Shown here: in pieces, positions 17,111 through 25,421 of the stretch
How the letters are laid out: each line of letters opens with the position of its first letter
Position numbering within the stretch: position 1 is the stretch's first letter
From: Alphaproteobacteria bacterium
GTDB taxonomy: Bacteria > Pseudomonadota > Alphaproteobacteria > UBA7985 > JAUIBT01
DNA length: 64,000 nucleotides
Assembly (NCBI GenBank): GCA_030428255.1
Contig: JAUIBT010000007.1
Location: 1-64,000 of the forward strand
Direction: 5' to 3'
The notes under the pieces: model-generated
The model's database searches: none
What the model was told of the DNA's origin: nothing
Seen by the model: the letters and a program-made list of their open reading frames with translations, nothing else
Made by a program: the position numbers and the translations under genes

Positions 17111-19258
17111 ATGTTTCGCATTTCTAAGTCACTGCTTCTGGGCTCTGTTCCCTGTCTGCCTCGTCGTCTGGCTGCTACCGCTGTATGCGCGGGCAGCTCG
17201 GCCTTGGCCCTGGCAAGTGGCGCTGGTTTGGCTCAAGCCGCCGACATTCACACAGTCCTTTCAAGCATGGCAGCTGGCAGTTACTCTGCGGGCTATACGA
17301 CGCTGCGCAGCGACTATCAGAGCCTGTCCGGCTCCGCACAGACCCAAGCGGCAGCACAGCTCAGCCCGGCCATCTATGATGCCTTGTTCGATTCGGTCTT
17401 CTCCAATCGCGAGATGTTGCATGACGTGATCGGTCGAACCTCAAGCCAGGGAACCGGTGCACGCTTCCTAGAAGGGTTGCCCAGCGCGTCCGCCGACGAC
17501 TGGGCGGACGAAGACCTTGCAGCTCTGGAGCTGTGGGGAGAGCAGGCAACTTCGTTTGACACCTGGTCGGCGTCGCTGAACCCAATCTATCAATTGGTCG
17601 GATTTGATGCTCAGCCCAACCCGGCGACCCAAGTTGGCGTATCCACCGGCATTTGTCAGGACGCCTTTGGCTCTTACCCCTGTACGCGCGGTGTCATTCA
17701 AGGCAGCCAAGCGCCAGCACCGCAACCGCCCATTCCCCAGCCGGGCGGCGGGTTGGTACCCTATGGTCTGAACAGCGGTCCTGTCGCTGGGCTTGGCCTT
17801 GCATCGCCCTATCCCATGATGGGCTACCCCATGCCAGGAATGGTGCCAGGAATGGTGCCCGGCATGATGCCCGGTATGGCTCCCGGCATGACCCCAGGTA
17901 TGACCCCAGGTATTCCGGGCGTCACCTGGCCAACCTTCCCGACCAATCCAGTTCTGGCTCCGGTCACTCCGGCAACAGGTGTAGCCGCGACAGGTGTGGC
18001 CGCGACAGGCGCGACCCAGCCAGTCCCAACAGGGCAGGCACCGCAAACGCCTGCGCCCGCCACAGGGCTGCCACAGCAGCAGCCCGCTCAGCCCGCCAGC
18101 CCCGATCAGCAGCAGGGAACGGATCAAGCGCAAACCAGCCAACCCGCGGCGTCAACACCATCGGATGCGGGCGCGACGCCCTTGGCTCCGATCCAGACCC
18201 AAGGGCAATTCCAACCGCTACAGCAGCCAAACCTGCCGCCCGCAGCCCAACAGCCTGCGCCGCGCCAGAACGTTCGGGCACAGCAGCCGCGACCCTCTTT
18301 GTTGCAGCGAATGTTCAATCCGCGCGGTCGTGAGCGCCAGCCCGCAGTCCAATCGCGTCAGGCATTTGCGGGACAAGATGCAGCCACGTCGGTCTACGTC
18401 GCGCCCTTTTATCTCAACCGCCAGTCAGACGATCAAAGCAACAGCCTGGGCCACGATGAATCTGGCTTTGGCGTCATGGTCGGCGCTGACCACAAGTGGT
18501 CGCCCCAGTTGTCCAGCGGCTTGGGCGCTTCCTACCTGACCAGCGAGTTGGACAGCAGCTATTTGAACGCTTCTGGAAGCATGCAGGGCTACGGCGTTAG
18601 TGCCTACTCGCACTTCGAAGGCGACGAGCTATTCTTCGATGTCAAAGCGTCGGGTAACTTCACCGCCAGCTCGGTCAAGCGCACCATTAGTCTGTCAACC
18701 GGCTTTAGCGATGTCGCGAAGGCCTCGCCAAACATGATTTCGGGCGCAGTTTCCGGAAAAGCCGGCATTTCCGTCTTGGACATGTTCAGCAGCGAGCGTT
18801 GCTTGAGCTGCCTGGCCCAAGACACTGATATACGGCCCTACTTTGGGCTCACCTTGCAGGGCGCGCGTATGGACAGCTTCACTGAAGCAGCCAGCGGTGG
18901 CAGCTCCTTGCAGGTGGAAGCAGAGACCGCTTGGGCCGTTGACTATGCCCTGGGCGTGTCGGTGGATACAAACATCGCCCTTGGACCCGTGATGGTCGTG
19001 CCCAACATGGACGTGTCCTATCACTACGATTGGCAGCAAGACCGCAGTTTCTCGGCGGCCTTTACTGGTCAGCCTTCAACCAGCTTTACCTACGACGGCC
19101 GTTCGCTCGATGGCTCCAGCTTGGGCTTGGGCGTAGGCGTGGATGTCATCTCCAGCGGCGTGGTGGATGGTTACATGCGCTACGACGGTCAGTACCGCAT
19201 CGGCGGTACGCAGAACACAACGCATGTCACAAGCTTTGGCTTGCGCTTGAACTTTTAA
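17111..19258 (+). CDS. Autotransporter-like outer-membrane beta-barrel protein with xPGM-repeat linker
   Basis: A 715-residue exported protein. Residues 1-43 are a signal peptide (cleavage after AQA). Residues ~45-110 form a helical block (AAQLSPAIYDALFDSVFSNR, EMLHDVIG) resembling the alpha-linker just before autotransporter barrels. Residues ~195-420 are low complexity: seven xPGM/xPGI tetrapeptides at 241-268 (MPGM VPGM VPGM MPGM APGM TPGM TPGI), ATGVAATGVAATG, then P/Q-rich sequence and a basic patch. Residues ~425-715 resemble an autotransporter barrel (GFGVMVGADHKW, final THVTSFGLRLNF with terminal Phe for BAM). No passenger domain is present. The barrel contains a CLSC pair. Function unknown. 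Confidence 0.8.
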   Translation: MFRISKSLLLGSVPCLPRRLAATAVCAGSSALALASGAGLAQAADIHTVLSSMAAGSYSAGYTTLRSDYQSLSGSAQTQAAAQLSPAIYDALFDSVFSNREMLHDVIGRTSSQGTGARFLEGLPSASADDWADEDLAALELWGEQATSFDTWSASLNPIYQLVGFDAQPNPATQVGVSTGICQDAFGSYPCTRGVIQGSQAPAPQPPIPQPGGGLVPYGLNSGPVAGLGLASPYPMMGYPMPGMVPGMVPGMMPGMAPGMTPGMTPGIPGVTWPTFPTNPVLAPVTPATGVAATGVAATGATQPVPTGQAPQTPAPATGLPQQQPAQPASPDQQQGTDQAQTSQPAASTPSDAGATPLAPIQTQGQFQPLQQPNLPPAAQQPAPRQNVRAQQPRPSLLQRMFNPRGRERQPAVQSRQAFAGQDAATSVYVAPFYLNRQSDDQSNSLGHDESGFGVMVGADHKWSPQLSSGLGASYLTSELDSSYLNASGSMQGYGVSAYSHFEGDELFFDVKASGNFTASSVKRTISLSTGFSDVAKASPNMISGAVSGKAGISVLDMFSSERCLSCLAQDTDIRPYFGLTLQGARMDSFTEAASGGSSLQVEAETAWAVDYALGVSVDTNIALGPVMVVPNMDVSYHYDWQQDRSFSAAFTGQPSTSFTYDGRSLDGSSLGLGVGVDVISSGVVDGYMRYDGQYRIGGTQNTTHVTSFGLRLNF

Positions 19259-19549
19259 CCAGGAGTTGTGACGGCTAGTAGAACTTAAGCTGTTATAACG
19301 AAACGATTTAAACTTTGATTAGAAAGGTAATCGCTATGACCTGAGGGACGAAAGAATGTGGCAAACTATCTTAAGTTGAGCCCATTTCTTCTATTTTAGA
19401 TCACATCTCGGCTCAATTTAAGCGATAGCAAGGGCCAAGATCGACACGTTTTCAAGATCCCGCTTTCCTTCTACCCCTTTCGCTGCAAGCGAGGGCCCAT
19501 CCCGCACCGGGATACCAAGGGGAAGCCACGCATTTTTTGGGAGATTTCC

Positions 19550-20779
19550 ATGCGGTACCCGTTGTGGCTGACAACAGCCCTGCTCGTAGTTTGTGCTGGC
19601 GCAGGTCAGGCAAACGAGACCCTGAACCAAGCGCAAGCCCAGGCAGCGCAGATGCAAGCTGCGCAGTTGCAAGCAGCGCAAATGCAATATCAAAACCAGG
19701 CCTACATGGCAGCAGCCCAGCAGCAAACTCAGCAAGTGCAGATGCCTGCCATGGCTGGCTTTGCTGGCGCTGGCGCTATGCCACAGGGCGCTGGTGATGC
19801 CGCGTCTATGGCGCAGTATTTCATGCCTTCGACCTACGCTGGCTACGCGGGTTACAATCCCTACGCCTACATGTACAGCGGCTATGGAACCATGGGCTAT
19901 TATCCCTATTACGGCGGCATGCCACAGCAACAGCAGCAGGGGGCAGCAGGCTCAGGATCAGCGTCATCTGACGCGACCAAGTCAGAGGATATCGATCGGA
20001 TCGTAGACGACATCGTCGAAAGGATCGCCGAAAAAGTGCCGAAGGCCCCCGAGGTTGTCACGCCTCCAACGCCGCAGCCCCCTCAGGTGCGCGTCGAGGT
20101 TCGTGACGTCGTGCGTACAGTGCCTGAGCGGTCAGTCCCCTACATCGGCATCAACGGCCAGGCTACCATGTGGGCGCCCTTCGATTATCGCTTTACAGAC
20201 ATTCCACTTTGGAGCCCAAGTTCTATCTACTACGGTAAAGGCAAGCCCAATGGTTACGGCTATGGCGGTCAAGGCGTCCTGGGTTTCGAGTGTTGCCGCT
20301 TGGGGCCAAATTCACGCACAAAATTGCGCTTTGAGGGTGAGGTTGGTTACAACCGATATGGCTCGCGCGACGTCGATGCAATCAACATCGGTCCAGATCT
20401 AACCTTGGGAACGGCAGACGACCGTCTTGAGGACCTTGATGGTGAGATCGCTGTCTGGTCCGGCGCTGCGAACTTCTATTTGGACTATGGCGTTGGCGCT
20501 TTGCACCCATATGTCGGAGTTGGTGTCGGTGGCGCGATGGGTGTTCTGGATATTAAATCCAAGGCCGATCCAAATATCGACCTTCGCGACACAGCCTATA
20601 TGGCGCAAGCAATGGTCGGAGCCAGCGTTGATATTGGTGCCAATCTGGCGGTCAATATGGGTTATCGCTTCCGCAACTTTGGTGAGTTCGGCGATTATGA
20701 ACGCGCGGACAACTACTATTGGGATTTGGAGCTGGATCAAGTCCATGCCTTCGAGGCTGGCTTGCGCATCAAGTTCTAA
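19550..20779 (+). CDS. Outer-membrane beta-barrel protein with Gln/Ala/Met-rich N-terminal segment
   Basis: A 409-residue exported protein. Signal peptide 1-21 (cleavage after GQA), then a Q/A/M-rich stretch to about residue 80 (QMQAAQLQAAQMQYQNQ), a Y/G-rich segment (AGYAGYNPYAYMYSGYGTMG), a short helix SEDIDRIVDDIVERIAEKV, a proline hinge, and from about 195 a small barrel domain with alternating strands (LRFEGEVGYNRYG, PYVGVGVGGAMG, NLAVNMGYRFRNFG) ending in AGLRIKF with terminal Phe. It most resembles OmpA/porin-like 8-strand barrels. It follows the other odd barrel gene in the same direction, with a 290-base gap, and ends at a strong terminator. Confidence 0.78.
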   Translation: MRYPLWLTTALLVVCAGAGQANETLNQAQAQAAQMQAAQLQAAQMQYQNQAYMAAAQQQTQQVQMPAMAGFAGAGAMPQGAGDAASMAQYFMPSTYAGYAGYNPYAYMYSGYGTMGYYPYYGGMPQQQQQGAAGSGSASSDATKSEDIDRIVDDIVERIAEKVPKAPEVVTPPTPQPPQVRVEVRDVVRTVPERSVPYIGINGQATMWAPFDYRFTDIPLWSPSSIYYGKGKPNGYGYGGQGVLGFECCRLGPNSRTKLRFEGEVGYNRYGSRDVDAINIGPDLTLGTADDRLEDLDGEIAVWSGAANFYLDYGVGALHPYVGVGVGGAMGVLDIKSKADPNIDLRDTAYMAQAMVGASVDIGANLAVNMGYRFRNFGEFGDYERADNYYWDLELDQVHAFEAGLRIKF

Positions 20780-20803
20780 GCAGGCGCATGCATCACACCA
20801 AGG

Positions 20804-20832
20804 AAAGGGGAGCCCAGAGGCTCCCCTTTTTT
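20804..20832 (+). terminator. Rho-independent terminator after the Q-rich barrel gene
   Basis: AAAGGGGAGCC (20804-20814) pairs with GGCTCCCCTTT (20819-20829) across a 4-base loop and is followed by more T residues. It lies 25 bases past the stop. Confidence 0.88.
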
Positions 20833-20909
20833 GTTGCCACGTCGCTGCGGCTTCAATGCTGGCACATAAGGCCATTGAACCGCCCCTATCAAAGGGCTAG
20901 ACCCTGCCT

Positions 20910-22700
20910 ATGTCCGGATTGCTCCATCTCTTGACCATGCGCCTTCGTCGAGACCGCCAGCCCCTGTTTGTGGCTGTGGTCGCGGTGGTCGTTGGCGTGT
21001 TGGTGGGATTGGCGGCGGTCGGTTTCATCAAGCTCTTGCAAGGCTTCCAGCTCGCCTTTTTCGGCATTGATTCGCGCTACCTTGCCTCGAACTTGCGCCA
21101 GGCCATGGCGGACAATGTTTGGGTCAAAGTCACCGTTGTGCTGGTGCCCTTGATCGGCGGTCTGCTGGTCGGCCTGCTCACCAGACTCACCATGCCAGAC
21201 GGCAGGCCCCAAGGCATCGCTGATGTGATCGAGGCCAACGCCATGCGAGGAGGCCATCTGTCAAGCCGGGTTGGTTGGCAAGCTGCCTTGCTGGCGGCAC
21301 TGTCGATGGGGTCGGGGGCCTCGGTCGGCCGCGAGGGACCGATTGTCCATTTCGGCGCCTCTATTGGTTCGCTGGTCGCGCGGACCTTGCACCTGACCCG
21401 TCACCATGCCCGTACCATGCTCACTTGCGGCGTGGCGGCGGCGATAGCGGCCTCTTTCAATGCGCCGCTTGCCGGGGTGTTTTTCGCGCTTGAGGTGGTG
21501 ATCGGCCACTATGGCTTTGCCGCCTTTGCTCCCATTGTCTTGTCGGCAGTCAGCGCGACGGCGGTCAGCCGCTTCTTGCTGGGCGATGAGACCGCCTTCG
21601 TCATTCCATCGCAGACCATTGCCAATGTATTGGAGACCCCGGCTTTCATGTTGTTGGGGGTCGCCAGTGGCATCGTCGCCCTGATCTTTATGGCCAGCGT
21701 CCGCCTGGCCAAGCGTGGTTTTGCACGTTCGGGCATCCCCTTGGCGTTGCGCCCTGCCGTAGCGGGCTTTTTGCTAGGGCTTATCGCGCTGGCGCTGCCC
21801 GAAGTCCTGGGGGTCGGCTATGAGGCCACTGACATGGCGCTTCACGGCCAGCTTGGCTTCTCCTTGGCGTTTGCCTTGTTGCTGGTCAAGATTTTGGCCT
21901 GCGCGCTGTGCTTGGGCGCGGGCTTCAGCGGCGGCGTTTTCGCCCCGGCCCTGTTCTTGGGCGCTATGCTGGGAACAGCCTTTGGCGCTGTCGCTGTCTC
22001 GCTGGTGGATGTGCCGACCTCGGCGCTGCCGGTCTACTCCATGGTTGGCATGGCCGCCGTGGGCGCGACGGTCTTAGGCTCGCCCATCTCCTCGATATTG
22101 ATGCTGTTCGAGCTGACGGGGGAATACTCGCTGTTGCTGGTTGTGATGGTGGCGGTGGTGATGGCCGTGTTCGTCACGCGATTGGCCGACATTCATTCCT
22201 TTTTCACCAGCCAGCTTGAGGATCGCGGCATTTTCGTTAAGGACGGGCACGATGTCTCGGTGCTGGAGCGCGTTTCGGTTGGCAGCATCATGGATCAGCA
22301 GGTCTGGACCTTGCCACCGGATGCGGACATGGTAACCGTGAAGCAGGCGCTTTTGACCTCAAACTGGGGGCGTTTGTGCGTGCTGGACGATCAGCATCGC
22401 TTGCTGGGGGTCATAAGCCTGACCCATGATCGAGACCGGCTGGAGGAAGAGGCGCTCACCGCCGGCGAGCTGGCCCACGATGGACCTTATCTGACACCAG
22501 ACATGACCTTGGCCGACGCTGTGCGGGTGTTGCGCAATTCTGACGAAGCCCACATTCCGGTGCTCAATTCTGAAGCGGTTCGCATCGTCGTCGGTCAGGT
22601 CCATGAGCATGATCTCAACCACGCCTACCATCAGGCGCTCTTGTCCCACGAGGGCTACGACGACATAGAACGCGTCTATCAAACAGAGCGGCGACGTTAA
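20910..22700 (+). CDS. ClC-family chloride channel/antiporter with CBS domains
   Basis: A 596-residue integral membrane protein. The ClC selectivity motifs are present: GSGASVGREGP (with the gating glutamate in GREGP) and GGVFAPALFLGA. A C-terminal cytoplasmic region of about 140 residues carries a pair of CBS modules (VSVGSIMDQQVWTLPPDADM; LTPDMTLADAVRVLRNSDEA), which usually bind nucleotides and regulate transport. Presence of the gating Glu suggests proton-coupled chloride exchange, though the proton-glutamate was not located. No fluoride-riboswitch-like leader was recognised. It starts after the terminator at 20832, so it has its own promoter. Confidence 0.9.
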   Translation: MSGLLHLLTMRLRRDRQPLFVAVVAVVVGVLVGLAAVGFIKLLQGFQLAFFGIDSRYLASNLRQAMADNVWVKVTVVLVPLIGGLLVGLLTRLTMPDGRPQGIADVIEANAMRGGHLSSRVGWQAALLAALSMGSGASVGREGPIVHFGASIGSLVARTLHLTRHHARTMLTCGVAAAIAASFNAPLAGVFFALEVVIGHYGFAAFAPIVLSAVSATAVSRFLLGDETAFVIPSQTIANVLETPAFMLLGVASGIVALIFMASVRLAKRGFARSGIPLALRPAVAGFLLGLIALALPEVLGVGYEATDMALHGQLGFSLAFALLLVKILACALCLGAGFSGGVFAPALFLGAMLGTAFGAVAVSLVDVPTSALPVYSMVGMAAVGATVLGSPISSILMLFELTGEYSLLLVVMVAVVMAVFVTRLADIHSFFTSQLEDRGIFVKDGHDVSVLERVSVGSIMDQQVWTLPPDADMVTVKQALLTSNWGRLCVLDDQHRLLGVISLTHDRDRLEEEALTAGELAHDGPYLTPDMTLADAVRVLRNSDEAHIPVLNSEAVRIVVGQVHEHDLNHAYHQALLSHEGYDDIERVYQTERRR

Positions 22701-22841
22701 AGGCGCAACAAAGGCGAGCTGGGAACAAGGCGCAGGCCTACGCGCGTCGCAAACGGACGCCTGGCATGTCGAGCTGGGCGAGTGCGGAAGGTAAGGGCGG
22801 GCTTTATTGGCGACCAATAAGAAACCAAGGGAGCGAAATCT

Positions 22842-23441
22842 ATGACGCCGGACATCCGCAAAATCATCACGATTGATGAGGAGACCTTGATCGAAGGCGA
22901 GAAGGCGGCGGCTTCGCCCTTGCGGCTATTTGCCGTGGCGGCAGTGGTGCGTAATCCTTGGGCCGGGCGTTTTGTCGAGGATCTCAAGCCTGAAATTCAA
23001 GCCTACGGCCCGATCCTGGGGGAACAGCTCACCCAGCGCATCATTGCGCTGGCTGGCGGCGGGGATGCCATTGAGGCTTACGGCAAGGCAGCGGTCGTGG
23101 GGCTTAGCGGTGAAATCGAGCACGGCTCGGCGCTGATCCACACCTTGCGCTTTGGCAATTTCTATCGCGAGGCGGTGGGGGCCAAGTCCTACCTAGCATT
23201 TGCCAACACCCGCGGCGGAGCCAACGCACCGATCCACGTTCCTTTGATGGACAAAAACGATGCGGGGCGGCGTTCACACTATCTGACCATGCAGTTTTCG
23301 ATTCCGGATGCACCGTGCGACGATGAAATCGTTGTGGTGCTGGCGGGCTCAAACGGTGGCCGCCCGCATCATCGGATCGGCGATCGTTATCAAGACCTGA
23401 AGGACTTGGGCCACGACCTTAACAATCCTGCGGGCGTCTAG
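22842..23441 (+). CDS. Amino acid synthesis family protein (PF06684, formerly DUF1185)
   Basis: A 199-residue cytoplasmic protein matching the AA_synth family: KIITIDEETLIEGEKAA near the N-terminus, RLFAVAAVVRNPWAGRFVED (28-47), AYGKAAVVGLSGEIEHGSAL, GANAPIHVPLMDKNDAGRRS and a C-terminal GGRPHHRIGD. From memory, structures of this family show a chorismate-mutase/YjgF-like fold and its function is unproved. It is the first gene of a tight five-gene operon (3 bases to the next gene), so a role in catabolism, for example handling an unstable imine or enamine, is more likely here than amino acid biosynthesis. Confidence 0.85.
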   Translation: MTPDIRKIITIDEETLIEGEKAAASPLRLFAVAAVVRNPWAGRFVEDLKPEIQAYGPILGEQLTQRIIALAGGGDAIEAYGKAAVVGLSGEIEHGSALIHTLRFGNFYREAVGAKSYLAFANTRGGANAPIHVPLMDKNDAGRRSHYLTMQFSIPDAPCDDEIVVVLAGSNGGRPHHRIGDRYQDLKDLGHDLNNPAGV

Positions 23442-23444
23442 TCC

Positions 23445-24323
23445 ATGGGTGTCAGCTTGCAGCGTCAGCACACCTCGGCGGGCCTAGCCTACCATCGCTG
23501 CGGCCCGAGCCAGGCTGCGGTCAGCCTGGTGCTGGTGCACGGCGTCGGATTGCGCTTGGAGTCCTGGCTGCCGCAGATCGAAGCCTTGAGCCAGCGCTAT
23601 GACGTTATCGCTCTGGACCTGCCCGGCCATGGCGCATCGGCGCGGCTGACCGACACCCGACCGCGTTTGGGAGCCTACGCAGAGGCTTTGGTCGAGGGCT
23701 TAGCGGAACTTTGCCCGCAGCCCTTCTATCTCATAGGGCACTCGCTGGGTGCGCTGATCACGCTGGAGTTCGCGGCGCGTTGGCCGGAGCGCTTGCTTGG
23801 TTTTACCGCCTTATCGGCCATCTACCAGCGCGACGAGGCCGCTCGGCAGGCGGTGATGGCCAGAGCTGAAGCCTTGCAACACGCCGCCGAGCAGGGGCAG
23901 GTTGCCGACCCCGAGCCCACCTTGCAGCGTTGGTTTGGCCACGCCAACACGCCAGATTTGGAACGCTGGGCTTCAGAGTGCCGAACGTGGCTGACCCAAG
24001 CAGACGGGCAGGGAAGTGCTTTGGGCTATGCACAGGCCTATCATACCTTTGCGCGGCAGTACGGGCCTGCGCCGGAACAGGTCGCGCAGTTGACTACGCC
24101 CTGCTTGTTTGCCACCGGCGCGTTGGATCCCAACTCGACACCTGCGATGAGCCAGGCTCTGGCAAGGGCCGCGCCGCAAGGGCAAGCTTTGGTGCTGCAA
24201 GGCGCGGCGCACATGGCACAACTGACCCACAGCGCAGACCTTCTCAAAGGCTTGAGCGCGCATCTGGACACAATCGTAAATACCAACCAAAGTGCTGCCT
24301 TGGGGGCGGGGCTGCACACATGA
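23445..24323 (+). CDS. Alpha/beta-fold hydrolase
   Basis: A 292-residue single-domain alpha/beta hydrolase of the 3-oxoadipate-enol-lactonase-like group. The oxyanion region is VLVHGVGLRLESW, the nucleophile elbow is GHSLG (in YLIGHSLGALITLEFAARWP), the acid lies near ATGALDPNSTP and the histidine in GAAHMAQLTHS. No signal peptide. It starts three bases after the PF06684 gene and is followed closely by the LLM flavoprotein, so it most likely cleaves an ester, lactone or amide intermediate in the same pathway. Confidence 0.88.
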   Translation: MGVSLQRQHTSAGLAYHRCGPSQAAVSLVLVHGVGLRLESWLPQIEALSQRYDVIALDLPGHGASARLTDTRPRLGAYAEALVEGLAELCPQPFYLIGHSLGALITLEFAARWPERLLGFTALSAIYQRDEAARQAVMARAEALQHAAEQGQVADPEPTLQRWFGHANTPDLERWASECRTWLTQADGQGSALGYAQAYHTFARQYGPAPEQVAQLTTPCLFATGALDPNSTPAMSQALARAAPQGQALVLQGAAHMAQLTHSADLLKGLSAHLDTIVNTNQSAALGAGLHT

Positions 24324-24348
24324 TGCTCTAGCAAAAAGGATTAATCGT

Positions 24349-25395
24349 ATGGAGCTGTCGCTTTTCGTACATATGGAACGCCCCTGGTCAGACCCAGGTC
24401 GGCAGCCCAGCTTTCGCCAGGCCTACCAAGACGTCCTTGAGCTTTGCTTGACCGCAGATCAGGGGCGCATGGACAAGGTTTGGACCGGCGAACACCACGG
24501 CATGGACTTCACCATCGCGCCCAACCCTTTCTTGAATTTGATTGATCTGGCGCGGCGCACCCAGCACGTGCGCCTTGGAACCTCGACCCTGAACGCGGCT
24601 CTTTGGAACCCAATCAAGGTCGCGGGCGAGGCGGCTATGAGCGATCTGATCATGGATGGCCGCCTTGAATTGGGGCTGGCGCGCGGGGCTTACAGCTTTG
24701 AATATGAACGCTTTGATGCCACCTTGGACGCCTGGCAAGCTGGGCAACGGCTGCGTGAAATCGTGCGCTGTGTCAAAGGTCTGTGGGCGGGCGATTATGC
24801 TCACGAAGGCGAATTCTGGCAGTTCCCGACCACCACCTGTATTCCGCAGCCAGAGCCCGGCAAGGAGCCGCCGATCTGGATAGCAGCGCGTGACCCCAAC
24901 TCGCACGATTTCGCGGTGGCCAACGGCTGTAACGTCAAGGTGACGCCGCTGTGGAAAGGCGTTGAAGAAGTGCAAGACCTGATGGGCAAGTTCCAGACCG
25001 CCTGTGCTGCCCACCCGCAAGCCAAGCCTAAAATCCTGTTGCTGCATCACGTCTATGTCGCCAAGGACGAGGCGGATGCGCGGCGCGCGGCCACGACGCT
25101 GCACCAGTGGTACACCACTTTTGGCGCTTGGTTCCAGAACAAGCGACCCGTGGTGCAAGGCCAGATCGAGCCGCTAACCGCCGAGGACTACGCCATCAAT
25201 CCGCTGGGCAGCGTTGACGACATCTTGGCAACCCAGGTGATCGGCACGGCCGCCCAAGTGCAGGACCGCTTGGCGCTGTATCAGGACATGGGGTATGACG
25301 AATTCGCATATTGGAGCGACAATGGCCTGAGCCACGCGGACAAGATGGGCTCACTCGAGCGCTTTATTGAGCAGGTCATGCCAGCCTTTCGCTGA
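24349..25395 (+). CDS. LLM-class flavin-dependent oxidoreductase (luciferase-like monooxygenase)
   Basis: Bacterial-luciferase-like FMN enzyme, 348 residues from the ATG at 24349, preceded by AAAAAGGA; an earlier start at 24292 would overlap the hydrolase gene. Landmarks are VWTGEHHGMDF near residue 45, RTQHVRLGTSTLNAALWNP, and GRLELGLARGAYSFEYERF. Such enzymes use reduced flavin and oxygen to hydroxylate or to open rings or cleave C-N and C-S bonds. A separate flavin reductase is usually required and none is seen in this operon, so it must be supplied from elsewhere. Substrate unknown. Confidence 0.88.
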   Translation: MELSLFVHMERPWSDPGRQPSFRQAYQDVLELCLTADQGRMDKVWTGEHHGMDFTIAPNPFLNLIDLARRTQHVRLGTSTLNAALWNPIKVAGEAAMSDLIMDGRLELGLARGAYSFEYERFDATLDAWQAGQRLREIVRCVKGLWAGDYAHEGEFWQFPTTTCIPQPEPGKEPPIWIAARDPNSHDFAVANGCNVKVTPLWKGVEEVQDLMGKFQTACAAHPQAKPKILLLHHVYVAKDEADARRAATTLHQWYTTFGAWFQNKRPVVQGQIEPLTAEDYAINPLGSVDDILATQVIGTAAQVQDRLALYQDMGYDEFAYWSDNGLSHADKMGSLERFIEQVMPAFR

Positions 25396-25421
25396 CCGCC
25401 TTGCAACAGGAGACATACGCC

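Noticed and set aside
17829-17920. CRISPR-like or noncoding tandem repeat
   Set aside because: The repeats are in-frame codons for xPGM with 12-base period and no spacers, so they encode protein repeats.
17653-18333. Alternative-frame 226-codon protein within the xPGM-repeat gene
   Set aside because: It arises from repetitive DNA; the main frame has signal peptide and barrel.
20833-20909. Fluoride riboswitch before the ClC gene
   Set aside because: Only 77 bases are available and no conserved core of the riboswitch was recognised.
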